Assembly: GCA_021229015.1 (NCBI GenBank)
Contig: CM037778.1
Span: 16,127,214 to 16,191,213 of the forward strand
Source of the DNA: Solen grandis
Taxonomy: Eukaryota; Mollusca; Bivalvia; Adapedonta; Solenidae
Direction: 5' to 3'
Length of the DNA: 64,000 nt
This document shows, piece after piece, positions 11,391 to 24,502 of the stretch. The stretch's first letter is position 1, and each line of letters starts with the position of its first letter. The translations under genes were made by a program, and so were the position numbers. The notes below the pieces were generated by a model. The model did no database searches. It saw only the letters and a list, made by a program, of their open reading frames with translations, and was not told where the DNA came from.

Positions 11391-12799
11391 TATATAACAT
11401 AAATAAAATGTTCGGAACGTTTAATCTTGGTATCGACAATAAAAACTCATGTGTGCTAAAAAGGTTATATTGAATATTTTACTTGGATATTAATATTTTG
11501 GATATTTTACTTTGTCTGTTTAGAGAGAGAGAGATTATTTTATCTTAAGATAATCGTAAAGGTGAAAAAATAAAGATCAACCGATTCATTAATCATGAAA
11601 TAAATAGATAAAAATAAACGTATTTTCATTCGACTAACACGTATAAAGAAAACAAATAATAATACGATGTATTCACATTGGGTATATAAATACAATATAA
11701 TAAAGTTGTGTGGTCTGGCTATTGATGCCTTCCTGTCTTGTAATGCTTGTCTGTGTCAATACAGCAAGTAGATTAAATGACACAATTAGGATGTTTCCCG
11801 CACCTTAGTCTATTTATCTTCCATATTGTGGATAAAGCACTCAGACTGTAGCTCCCAGTGGAGAACACCCTGGAGAACACCCACTCTCTGTTAAAGAAAG
11901 AAAATCCCCACTGCGCTGAACTAATCAAATTGTACTTTCTAAGGTTAAATGTGTTTTATGTAATGGAAGTTATGTTATGGAAAGAACTTGATATATAAAA
12001 CGTTCCTTTCAGCTTAATTTTCCATATTCGGTATTGACATAAATGTTTGTATGTTCGGGTGAACGGAATCTAATATGAAGCTCACACGAGATGTGCAATC
12101 TAAGTCAATAAGCCAAAGTGTTAACTACTCTAGGAAAATCAGCTGAGTTGCATGTTTGAATCTAAAATGCAAATATGCTTGTAAAATTGCTGAGGGCTAA
12201 GGCAGAAGGATAAACGTACTTGGTAACACCAAATATATTCTTCAGGTCTACAGACAATTAATCACCACTCCTTATTGCATTTCCTAAGTTATCCTCGAGC
12301 TCTCGGATGTTGTTCTTGGATGTTGTGAAAGAAGCTAGCAAATGTGCATTTTGTTCTCCTAGCAGGAAAGTAATTTCCGCTGTTATTTTAAATTATATAG
12401 ATTTTAAGGACGAACGGAGAACAATTATTTACACGATTAATCGGATTCTGATTTATGGGTGGAAATTGAGTTGATGAAATATATGTTTCTTTGCCATGGT
12501 AACGGATTTACTAAAATCTTGATAAAACTGTATTTATGGAAATTACTATACATTTATAAGCTTTTAAAAGTAAAAAAGGAACACTTTTTTTTTATGAAAT
12601 TTATAAAACTCTGAAAATTTATAAACATTATAGTTTGATAGCTGAATCATGAAGTCCAGGAAATAAATTAAAACAACAACATATTTGAGAAAAATCAATA
12701 CTGTATGATTATATCATCAAGAGTTCAAATTATCTTTTTAAAAGTTGTATCTTAATCATGATTTATTATCATAGTTATTGTTTTTGAGCACTCTTTTAA

Positions 12800-15490
12800 A
12801 AAATCCCGTGATTTCAAATCTGAATGCATTCATGCAGAACAAAATCTTGATTTATGCTCTTACGATATGCAGCCCGTGTTTACTGCCTACCATGTGCTCT
12901 TTTCCTTCAATAAGTAATGCACAGAAACATGAAAATGAAATTAAACGTACAGCGAGTATCTTTAGAAGGGGGTTCATGTGGAGCCAGTACGCTTCCGTTC
13001 GTCGGGTAAGCTGGCATTTTTTTCTTTAAATTAGCACATGGAAGTAAAAAATTATAAAAAGAAATATGAATTTATCATTTTTATATCTAAATCGCTAGCG
13101 CGCGCCTAAAACATATTGTCAGCCACAAAATATGTTTACGACTAAAAGTGCCCGCGACTGAATGGGCTACGAATTTTTCATAGCTGAAAATAAAAAAAAG
13201 TGCCCGCGACCTTCATTGTGTTCCTAGGTGAAGAGAGAGCACTAGTGCTAAAGACCGGTATATATATTACATCCAAATATTTTCACAGATTAATGTTTAT
13301 TTTATGCATTTGAGTGAGTTACTTTGATATAAAGTAAAATTTTATTTGATTATTCCAGAGTAAAAATTATAAAAATATAATTTTACTCTTTCCAACAAAT
13401 TTGCTCGGTTATTTTTTTGTGCAAGATGCGATATTGTATTTCATCTCATGAACTTCGAAAATTGTATTCTCAATCGTGGCTACAAATCATCATTTTTACA
13501 CCATTCTCAACATTACTATTATTTTTTTTTATTGACCAATTGCTTCTTTTAAAGACAGCGTGTTGACGAGCAGCAGAGACCCAGTTTAGACAGTTCCGCA
13601 AGTTTATGGTACTGTCTGATCGAAGTTTGCTCATATTTTTGAGGCTCAAAAGCCCTCACAGTACATATACCATTTAACAGCTATCGCTCAGTTATTGTTC
13701 ATTTGGCCATGAATATACAAAATGATTTCTAGAAAGTAAAGGGTTCAATGGGAATTTAAGACTATTTTTCATTACCACTGTATAAAACATTTATATTTTA
13801 TTTCAGAAGACTTCGTGTAAAGAAGTTTTACTAACAAAGTTTGTAATTTTACTATGTTTCCTTTTATAATAAAGATTTCATGATAATCTTTATGAAATAA
13901 AATTGCATCTTTCACAACAACGACCGAGTAGTTTATACTGTAATCTATCAATGAAGCACCAAATGATGGGCAAGCTATGAAATGATCGATGTTTATTCTA
14001 TTTTTACGAGACTATTTTCGAACAAAACAGAACAATAATGAGTGTTTATTATGACTATTTAAGAAAGGATATTGAAATTCAGAGAAAACAAATGATATCC
14101 GACGCCTAATGATCCTGATGTTATTTCAAATTCAGGATTTTAGATGAGTTATGTTTGATTAATAAACAACAAACGAAAAAATCATGTTCTGATCAATGTA
14201 TGATGTCACAGAAACATCATGTCAACGAGCACTCCACGGAACATCTAAAATCAATATCTACTTTAATTAAAAAATCGCTAATAATAACAAGTATGTAGAA
14301 TATTTCTTCCCATGATCAATGAATAAAGGAGTTCTAAAACCTACTTGATTATGGGTTGAAGAAACCGCAAAACACAGCTCCTGGCAGAGTGTTTTTTTTT
14401 TTTAATGAAAGTGTACTTTTGGGACGGACTCCATCAGGACAGGGAAGACAGACGAAACTTGTCAGTCCTTTTGGAGATTGTTGGATTACTTGTTGCTATC
14501 AAGCGTGTGGAGGGACGCAGGGAGTTTTGGCTACGTGAGAGGAAAACTGTGGAACCAGGAGATGACCCCAGCGTTGCACGCTAGTCACTTGGACGTCGTT
14601 GTAAGTTATAGGCGATGGTACTGCCGCTTAGACAGGAAGGATTGTGCAGGACATTTTCAAACTTCTCCAGGCCACTTTCTGGTGGAAGGGCCTCGTAACT
14701 TAAATGAATGCAATCTCAAAATCAGCTAATTTCGGCGAATCTTGAAAATTGTCGAGGTGGCGAATTGGGCTGATTCTAAGTAGAATTTGAGACATTACGT
14801 ATTTGAAATTTACTTTTTACTACGGTCACAGCACAGCTCAATATCTGCATTCCTTTTCTTAGAGTCAACCTTAAAATGCTAATTTAGAGAAATATAAAGC
14901 GTCAACTAGTCGTTTTAACATGAACTTCAGACAGTTATATGTAAATCTAAGCAGCAAAAGCAATAAAGCAAGTGTTTGCTGGAACAGTAGCAAGAGTTAC
15001 ATCAAATTTGTAGAATATTTCAAACACTACCAAACCTTAGCTATATTTTTTTTAAACAGTTTAACAGTAAAAGCAGCAAAACATGACTTTGATGAACAGA
15101 ATAAAAGTTGCATACATAAATACTGTAGTTTTTTTTATCAAACTCTACCCAACGTTAATTATACACTTTAAATGGACGCCAATAAAGTTTGTTTTTTGCT
15201 TCTACTTCTTATGTAAGCACTTTAAAGCATGTATAAATATTGTGCTATTTATCAAACTCTGCCCAACGTTAGCAATATACTTTATATGTTGTCGTTAATT
15301 AAACTTTTGTCCTCAATCAGTCCTTCCTTTCTTGTTGTGGTTTTCAGAGTGTTGAGAGTTTGTTTGGCGAGGTATATGTGGAGGCCAAATGTTTAACTAC
15401 TTTTCGTTTTAACTGGAGTAGATATATTCTCGCCTATATCGAGATAAAACGGTTTAAAAAGATTAAAAAAGTTGTTTGTGGATGTCGAAA
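12800..15490. other. Extra 2.7 kb present in unit 1 but not in unit 2
   Basis: In unit 2 the sequence homologous to 12660-12780 joins that homologous to 15490 within about 400 bp. In unit 1 they are separated by about 2.7 kb. The extra DNA includes a repeated word 'agtgcccgcgac' (about 13148 and 13199) and the GC-richer patch at 14356-14730. It is either an insertion here or a deletion in unit 2; no element ends were identified. Confidence 0.5.
14356..14730 (+). other. GC-richer patch with two overlapping ORFs, unidentified
   Basis: Locally raised GC content, with overlapping + strand frames of 60 and 83 codons (14356-14538 and 14478-14729). Neither product resembles a family I know. It could be a decayed exon, a retrocopy fragment or part of a mobile element's 5' region. 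Confidence 0.25.
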
Positions 15491-18004
15491 TATTGGCTCT
15501 AGTTGTTGTTGTTATAGATAAGATTTTTGAAACATAAACTTGCGAATATGATTCAAATCAAAGAATCGGCAGATATCTAGTGCATGCATTCCTTCTTGGA
15601 TATCATTTTGAGAAAAATCAATACTTTGCTGAAAATCAAGGGAACACCTACAGCTCCTAATTGGAATGGTTTCTAGGTAACGTACCGCAATTTTCGCTAA
15701 TGAAGGCTTCGGCGAACCTTTGTTTTCTGCACGAAACACGTAATTGAAACGAAACTCCACACAACATTATGTTCTTTATTATGGGTTAGCCTTAGGGTTT
15801 TAATCTGTTATCTGGTATCTAGTATATTAGATCTTGATTTATACTTGCTCATTTATTTGTCTTCTGCCACCAACATATTTCGATATTTTGTGTTTTCTTA
15901 AAGAATGTGAAAGGAAAATAAATCATTTAAATTAAACTATCAAATGGAGATATACTTATGTAAAATCATTGACATTGGGGTCGCGGGAATTAAGTTTTGG
16001 TGTATGGGTTTATCCATAAATGATAATCCCATAATAATGAGTCTTTTTTTTTCTAAAGCATTAATTCCCGAAATTATATTTAGGCCATCATAGAATCAAC
16101 TAAATGTGATATATACGGAAATAAAAATCCGATTTTACAGTCTTCCTATGTTTCTCTTACATTTATGAAAATAATAACTAGTAAGTTATTTGTTTGTATA
16201 TGACGAAATTAGTCATTTCACCAGGTAGTAATTATTTTAGGGCACTATTTTATTTTGGAGATTTTCCTGGTTTTGGAAAAAAATGTTTCGTAATCATCAA
16301 TATATATTGAGTTTCTATTCCGTTCTGAAGTCAGTGTAACATATTTAGATTTTAATGGAGGTGGTTTGTCCGAACAATTACTCTCAATTTTGGGGAAAAA
16401 AGAAAGGGTTTTATATAATTCGTGTAAAATATTCGATTCAGTTAATTCGTGGAACCATGATATTTGCACATGTCATGAGTGATCGATATAATATGATAAT
16501 AAATGTTTTTTTTTTTTTTTTCTAATACAGATTATTCTGATGACTTGATTTATTCCTTAAAGAAAATACTTTAGTTCATTTCACTTTGATTCAATTTATT
16601 TAATTATAATCTTATAGACGATAAGAAACGTGCATGTAAGTATATTTCATTTCATTTCAGTTCACTTTGATTCTTCCAAATGTTTTGCTGCCATAAAGTA
16701 ATATTAGAATACGTTTTTATTGAATGAAAGAAAATATATCGAATTAAAATACAGTTAGTCTGATGGCATGATGGTTTCTTGCAGAATATACGTTAGTTTG
16801 GGATACTTCCGTTCCATAAATTGAACCACATTAATGTGAAGGATTTCCTATCAAACGATGAAAATCAGCAAACGATTCTACTATATATTTCAGAAACAAA
16901 TTAATATAATAAATAAGTCGAAAATTACATCGCTGAACGTACCAGTGTTTTATCATTTCGTTAAAATTGTCAAATACAATTAATTTTCTTATTTTAGATG
17001 TATCTAGTGTATTGAACATTCCTATTACATGTCCTTTAAAGCAATCACTTTCGGTTATACGAAATCATATATGTAAAACAAATGCATACGTACATTACAA
17101 AATAAAAGCTTTCTGGTATTATTCAAGCTATAAGAGCAAACCCATGTGTCTAGACAGGGATTTAGCTCTGATACTCTCTTAGGGCCATACACATTTGTCC
17201 TTTAAATCCCCATTTTCAAGACTCAGTGATCTCTGCTTATTGATTAATAAGCATATAGTCAGGCAGTATACATACTTGATGGTATCATTACCCATAGAAA
17301 AAAAGAAAATATATATTTCGATCCATTTAAAAACGCACTGATACAATTATTACCAAATGGATGTGAGGATAAAACCATTTGAAAACGTATGGAATATACA
17401 TGTAATAGCAAGTGATAAAAATTGTGAACAATTGTTGATTACGCATGAAATTCCCAATCCATGGCTGAATTAAAATATTATTTTAAAAATAACAATAATC
17501 ATAAAAACTCGTTGAAAACTGCTTACTTCTGAAGGAGATTTATATTGCAATGTGCTTAAATTCTTTTGAAATAAGAAAAAGAATCCGGAGAACTTTACTC
17601 GAAATTGCATTCAGATTTCGCAATAGTTCATTTTATGCAAGTAATGGTCTGGTAAAAGACTCTTGAGATTTCCTTGAGAACAAAGAATTGGACAAATGCA
17701 TCAAGAGGTTTGTACATTAGACTCTGAGACAGACGCTGGACTACAAGCACATGCCAAGTTCTTGATCGTTTTTCGATGAATGTTAGGAAGCCAAGATCGT
17801 ATATTGCAATCGATTGTTTCCATGGAATTGGATGTTAAATTATAAGATACAAGCATCATACTCCAAACAAATAAAGACATAGCAAAAGTAATATTTATGA
17901 ATGCATACTGCTTTTGTATACTATGATAACACATTTGTATTTACTCGTGGTGTAATGCAGTGTAGTTTGAATATGAAAACTTCACTGTTACCTTAAACTT
18001 ACAG

Positions 18005-18215
18005 GCGTAAGTCTGCTCAGTCCGAATTAATATATATGTAATGTGATTTGGAATTTTGTTTCTCTTCGAAGAGGCATAATTGTAGCTTTATTTATATCTC
18101 ATCACTGCACATTAATGATAAACATACAATATGAAAAACCGAAATCATCTGTGAGGTGTCACAGAAGTATAGAAATTAACAAGTTACGTCAGAAAAACGC
18201 TCGAAATGAAAAAAA
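18005..18215 (+). repeat. Highly conserved block, copy in unit 1
   Basis: From about 18041 ('gtgatttggaattttgtttc') to about 18210 this sequence matches 22310-22490 with only a handful of substitutions and one 11-bp indel ('agcacaatgct' in unit 2). The flanks on the left are much more diverged. The block has a short open frame (18043-18225), but the 11-bp indel would shift it, so coding conservation is unlikely. Confidence 0.7.
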
Positions 18216-18709
18216 AACAAAATAGTACACGATCATTTTTAATATTAATATAGCATGCTATTATGTCAAACTGATGGAACCAAACTTGTTGGGTATTTCT
18301 TTAACGTTGAGAGTTAATAAATAAGAGCCATTCAAGGTGATTCCGTTTATACAGTCTTGTCTGTGGATTTAAGCTATAAAGATTGACCCCATCTCTCTCA
18401 ATTATTCAGTAGATTAATTTAAGCCAGTCTTACTATCCTTCTGGTTTAGTTCATTTTAAATTCATCTTGGATTTCTCAAATGCTTGTGTTACCTTATTCT
18501 TTAATTTTTACGATAAACCTCCTGAATTTATCAGAATATTGTAATAGTCGAACTTGATCATTTGTATGCTATAGACAATGTATAAGTTTACCACGCATTA
18601 AAACATGAATTGTCTGAATAAGCTAGTGGCGTTCAAAGGTGGATGTAAAAAGAAAATCCATGGTTTAAATTAAGCATTTCAGTTTACTGATATAGTTTAA
18701 CTTTCATTG

Positions 18710-18712
<3 letters not shown>

Positions 18713-18743
<31 letters not shown>
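18713..18743. repeat. (GA)n microsatellite
   Basis: About 15 GA dinucleotides at the left edge of unit 2. Shorter GA runs sit at the matching edges of unit 1 (11523-11533) and unit 3 (22833-22846). Confidence 0.95.
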
Positions 18744-18744
<1 letters not shown>

Positions 18745-21586
18745 TAAAAGAATTATAAATAGATTACCTTCATCTTAAGACGACCGTAAAACAAAATATA
18801 AATCCACCAGTTCGTTAATAATGAATAGAGGAAAAAGGCGTATATTTTTTATCCTCGATAAATGAAAATAAAATATTGAATAATGAGGAAAAATTAATTA
18901 AAAAATAAATTGATAACAACAAAATTTAAACAATAACAGGAGGAATATTAAAGAAAGAAAATTTTGTCAGTTGATGCTCTATCATTTAAAGCTCGTTTGT
19001 ATCAATGCAACACGTAAATTAAAGAGACGAAGAGAATATTTATAGGTTTCTGGGACTGTTTACCTTCAATGCTATTGATAAGCAACCATATCCTATATCC
19101 TGACTCTGTTAATGGAAAAAAAGCCATTGCGCTTAACTAATCTAATTAGACTTTCTGAAGGTTTAATGTGTTGTAATGGAAGGTATGCTCTGGAAGTAAA
19201 CTAGATATACAAAACGTTCCTTTCAGTATTTCACTATATCATTTATACTTAAGCGTTCACCTCTAAAAAATCTACAGAGTTGCGAGCTAGAATGTAAAAT
19301 ACAAATATGCTTGTAAATTGATGAACCAGGAAGGTAAACGTACTTGGTAACACCAAAAATATACTACACGACTGCAGACAATTCATCAACACTCCAAATT
19401 GACTTTGCTGCTTGGAGCCTTCAAATTATAGTAATGGAGCTAACAATTGTGAATTGTATTCTGCTTGCAGGAATCTAATTTCCACTGTTTTCTGAAAATC
19501 TTTAGATTTTAAGGACGAGCGATGATTTTTTTTTAAATGGAAATCGGATGTATGAATATAAATTGAGCTTTTTTTAAAAAAGAAACAATACATTCATATA
19601 TCGGGTAAAATCATTTGCCATGGTAACAGCTTCACAAAAAGATGTTAAAATTGTATTTTTGGAAATATATTTATGTTTTAATATTTAAATAAACAAGCAC
19701 TCTCACAATTATTAAGTATTGTATTATAACATTGGAATAATTAATTCCAAAAGACAAATATGAAAAAAAAGGAAATGTTTGATTACTTTTCCAAAAGCGT
19801 AGTTTTCTTCCGGATAAAGTCCAACCGGACACTGTATACTCGTACACAGACGAACGTCGTCAGTACACTTAAAGACATTGGGATCAATTGTCGCTATCAA
19901 GCACAAAGATAAAGCGTTGCGAAAAAATTTGCTCAGCAGCATCTCGATGAAAGGTAAACATTTTGCCCTGAATCCTCCTATGTCAAAATTTCGATTCTAC
20001 TTCTTGTTGTTATAAATAATATTATTGATATATGTATATTTGCAGGGTTTTCAAATCAAAAGATTTATCTAGAACACCCATTCCTTCTTCTCGAATGTCA
20101 TCTTGAATAATTAATAAGTTACTGAAAATGAAAGGAACACACACAGTTCCTAATTAGAATGGTTTCTAGGTAACAAATCACAACATTCGTCAATGAAGAC
20201 ATCGAACATCGACGAACCTTTGTTTTCCACACGAAACATGTAATTGAAACAAAACACCACACTGAATCTGTTCTTATTATTGATTAGCTTTCCTGTTGGA
20301 CGTATGGCGTATTAATTTACTTATATGATGTCTAGTATAGTAGCTCTTGATTTATACTTGTTCATTTGTTTGTTCTCTGTCATCAACAAATTTCGATATT
20401 TTCTGCTTTCTTAAAGAATGTCAAAGGAAAATGAAACATTTAGATAAAACTATCAAATGATGGTATATTATTGTAAAATGATTGACATTATAAGTTTCCA
20501 CATATGAGTTTATCCACGGATGATAATCCCAGGATAACGAGTCTGTTTTGTGAAGCATTTATTTCGATTTTAATGCCGATTATAAGTCGAACAATTAATC
20601 TCGAAATTGATAGAAAAAGGTTTTAAATATTTTGCGCATGGTATTCGAGGATTTAAGAAGACTGTTATAAGAAATATCCGTAGTTTATATAAATGTGAAA
20701 TATAACGTGCACTCTTGCTTCATCGATTAAATGGCTACAAACTCATGTAAACAAAAGATCTATGGAGTCTGCTTTTATGGCTGACGGGTATATCAAAGGA
20801 CAACTCGTGTTCAGTTAGGTGCATTTGTGTATTCCACATTACCACTCGTAGAAATTGTATCAAATACATCCTTGTTTAGATGATAATATAATATCTCCAA
20901 CATACATTGATTTTAAAGCACATGCATGCAAATATATTTAATTTTAATTATTTTCTAATTCACTTTGATTCATCCAAATTTCTAGCTGCCACAAAGAAAT
21001 ATTAGAATACGTTTAGAGTAATAATATTTAAGTAATATTAGAATACGTTAATATGCAAAACATAATATCGAATTAAAAATACAGTTTGTTCTGTTGGCAC
21101 AAATGGTTTCTTACAGATAAAACATAGGTTCGGGACGCTTTAGTTCCATAAATTGAAATATTTGTGTCAATGATGAAAATTCGTAAGCATATCTACTAAC
21201 AGCATTTACATCTAAAAAATAAATTATCATAATAAGTAAGACGAAAATTATATCTCTGATCATGCAAGTTTTATTTCAATATTCAATATAAAAAACGTCA
21301 AATTCATTTCATTTTCTGATGCGAGTTCTTTTTTTAAATATATATAATGCATTGTCCCTTCCAAATGCATTTTCTCTGTAGCAGTTGCTTTGGGTCATAC
21401 GAAATCAAATATATGTATATTTAATACATATAAACGAATGCATACGTCAATTATTAAAGCTTTCCGGTATTATTCAAACTATTAGAAGCAAACCCTAGAA
21501 ATGATATAGCTCTGATAGTTTCTTAGGGCTACGCAAATGAACTTTTAATCTCCTTTTTCAAGCGTCAGTTAGCTCTGCGTATTCAT

Positions 21587-21588
<2 letters not shown>

Positions 21589-21628
<40 letters not shown>
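21589..21628. repeat. (AC)n microsatellite
   Basis: About 19 AC dinucleotides. The corresponding place in unit 1 (near 17245) has no such run, so it expanded after duplication. The minus-strand ORF across it is an artefact. Confidence 0.95.
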
Positions 21629-21630
<2 letters not shown>

Positions 21631-22269
21631 TCATTAGACATATTGATGTTGTCTTGCCCATTGGAACAAAAATTATATATTTCGATCCATTTAAAAGAAA
21701 CGCAATGGTATCATTATTGCAAATGTGTGTGATGACCATTCGAAAACATGGATAATGCTTGTAATTGCAAGTGAAAAAACAAAACACAAAAAAATGTGAA
21801 CAATTTAGTATTTATTATTGTTGATTAAGTGTGAAATTCTAAACCCTTGTCTGATCTGATTATTTTAAATAATAATATGCAATGTGCTTAAATTCTTTGA
21901 AATAATAAAAAAATACCTGAAACTTTGCTCGAAATTGTATTCAGATTTTGAAATGGTTCTCATTGTATGCAGGTGATGTGTAATAAAATGAAAGACTCTT
22001 GAGATTTCCTGGGAGGCGAGCAGAACTAAATATGGGACACACACATCAAGAGGTTAGTACCTTGGACTCTAAGTATCTGTTGAACTTAATGTTTAATTAT
22101 AAGATAAAAGCCCAATAATCCAAACAGTTAAAGACATAGCAAAAGTAATATTCATGAATGCATATTGCTTTTTTATAGTATGGAAATAAATTCACACGTA
22201 TGTTTATACTCGTGGTATAAAGAAGTTTAGTTTAAATATGAAATTTACATTTCACCTTAAAATCACAAG

Positions 22270-22490
22270 CGTAACTCTGCTCAGTCCGAGTTAATATATG
22301 TGTAATGTGATTTGGAATTTTGTTTCTCTTCGAAGAGGCATAATTGTAGCTTTATTTATATCTCATCACTGCACATCAATGATAAAACATACAATATGAA
22401 AAACCGAAATCATCTGAGCACAATGCTGAGGTGTCACAGAAGTATATAAATTAACAAGTTACGTCAGGAAAACGCTCGAAATGAAAAAAA
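22270..22490 (+). repeat. Highly conserved block, copy in unit 2
   Basis: Partner of 18005-18215. Both share 'cttcgaagaggcataattgt' and 'tatgaaaaaccgaaatcatc' without change. This copy has an extra 11 bp near 22417 and a slightly longer A-rich 3' edge. Confidence 0.7.
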
Positions 22491-22861
22491 CAACAACCAC
22501 ATAGTATGCGATCATTTCAATAATGCGGTAATAGGAAAGAAATTGCAATACTATATTTAAATAGAACGGCCGGCTTATAGTTAAATTATTTAAAGTACAT
22601 AATAATGACAGAACTGCTAAAACATGTTAACCCCTAAGCACCAAACGACGTCTGTTTAAAATATTATTAATCAGTTTTGTCACATTATCGAATCCATGTT
22701 GAATCTGTACTGGCAATCACTTGAATACAATTATCATAATCTTGAATTTCAGTAAACAAATTGTAATTGTATAAAACCCATGGATTAAAGTTAAGTATTT
22801 CAATTAACGTATATAGTGTAACTTTAATAGCAGAGAGAGAGAGAGATTCAAAAACAATAAT

Positions 22862-23442
22862 ATACAGTCAACATTGTACATGCGACCACCTGTATTAAAC
22901 GACTTTTTTTTATTAAACGACCGTTATAAATACCGCCCGAAAGATTTTACTATGAAGATTTATCCTATTAAACGTTTTACTATACGAAGAGCGACCACAC
23001 ATACCTATTCCCAGCACATAAGATTATACGCAATTTTTTTTTTTGGGCGACCGTGTTTGATTCCCTTCGGACATTTTTGCACGTTGCTAATTATCAATTA
23101 CGCTGGAACATGTGTATTATTCATCTTTAACACATCCGAACAAACAAACAATTATACCGATCATAAATGCTCACCTGAAACCAATTTGTTTTGATCACGC
23201 ATGACTGCACCATGTGTAACTAAATTCGAAATTGCTATTGGTCAATATAGTTCCCGTTTCAACAGTTACTAAGAACAACAAAGGTGAAACCATCCCTCCA
23301 AATGCCAGATGCTTCGGATTTTGGTAAAACAATATTTGGGAGTAAGGTAAATTAATACTTCCGGACGCAATCCGTACCATTAATTATTCGTACCTTTACG
23401 CATGTACATTGCGCCTTATGATACGCGACCAGGGCGCACGCT
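22862..23442. mobile_element. MITE-like insertion with 17-bp end repeats
   Basis: Interrupts the unit-3 copy of a segment that is continuous in units 1 and 2. The left end has 'acattgtacatgcgacc' and the right end has the inverted match 'cgcatgtacattgcg' (23399-23413). From 22883 the left end repeats with about 17-bp spacing: cgaccacctgtattaaa, then cgac...attaaa, then cgaccgttata. No transposase is seen. The boundaries are known to about 10 bp from alignment with the empty copies. Confidence 0.6.
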
Positions 23443-24480
23443 TATTTTCATCTTATGTTAATCGTAAAATAAAATATAAATCCACTGATTAATTAATCAT
23501 AAAATAAATAGTTGAGAAATTAAACGTTTACATTTGACAAATAAAAATAGAATAAAGAATAATGATTAGATGATATTTCTTTATTATTTTATAAAAGTGA
23601 TCTATATTTACACCTTTAAAATTATTCGATGAAATAAATAAACAACCATAAAACATGACATACATGTATATAGATAACGACAAGAAAAAGAAAGCATTTT
23701 CAGTCGATGATTACAACTAATAAAAGGGTGATCATTTTGAGAAAGACAGAAATTGTGCTGTTTGTCAGTTGATGCTCTATCATGCAAAGCTCGTCTGAAA
23801 CAATACATCACGTAAGAAGATATTTACTGGTTTCTGAGACTGTTTACCTTCTTTACTATTAATGTATTGATGAACACTTAGACTGTTGTTTCTAAAGGCA
23901 TGCTCTAATTTTATTAAAGGAAGAAAATCCTCATTATTGCGCTGAACTAATTTGAAAGATTTTCTAAAGTTAAATGTATGTAAATGAAGTAACGCTCAAG
24001 AAGGAACTAAATACACAAAACGTTCCTTATGTATATTTTTGCTTATTCGAAATTGCATACATGATTGTGCAATTGACTGAAAGAAATCAAATACTTAGCT
24101 CACATAGCGAGTCGAATTCTAATAAAATACGCCCAGATGTTCATTATTCTGATAAACTCTGCTGAGTTTCTAGCAAGAATTGAACAAACAAAATGATTAT
24201 GCTTGTGATAGTGCCGAGTCAGAATTCCATATGTATTTTGTAACATTAAATCTATGCTATACGAAGCTCCCTGTTCTGATGAATTACACCACAGTTCCCT
24301 CACTTCAGCCAGCCCTAGTCAAATTGTTCCTCGGCCAAATGTTTGTGTGCGAATTGTATTTTGTCGCGCAAGTTTCGGTCGGACTCGAACAAGCCCAGTC
24401 AGTTGTTTAAGAGATTGCTAAGGTGATTGTCGTTCTTTGCTGGGAGGTTAAAGAATTGCGAGATTCTCTGTTAACGTTTT

Positions 24481-24502
24481 TTTTTTTTGTTTTTTTTTTT
24501 TG
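24481..24502. repeat. Poly-T run
   Basis: About 22 T with one G. It may be the A-tail of a minus-strand retroposed sequence, but no head is recognisable. Confidence 0.6.

Larger units (their letters stand above)
11520..18700 (+). repeat. Array unit 1
   Basis: Opens with a short GA run and 'atcttaagataatcgtaaa', then a segment around 'aacgtacttggtaacaccaa' (about 12216) that recurs in unit 2 (about 19338). The 'gaacacctac' landmark is at 15642 and the core at about 17600. It is longer than unit 2 because of about 2.7 kb of extra DNA (about 12800-15490). Confidence 0.75.
18711..22830 (+). repeat. Array unit 2
   Basis: Begins with a GA microsatellite and 'catcttaagacgaccgtaaa', matching the start of unit 1. 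It carries the 'gaacac' landmark at 20135 and the core at about 21930. It is the most compact complete unit (about 4.1 kb) and so the best guide to the ancestral length. Confidence 0.75.

Noticed and set aside
21569..21787. Cys/Val-rich minus-strand ORF resembling a toxin-like peptide
   Set aside because: The Cys-Val run is a translated (AC)n microsatellite.
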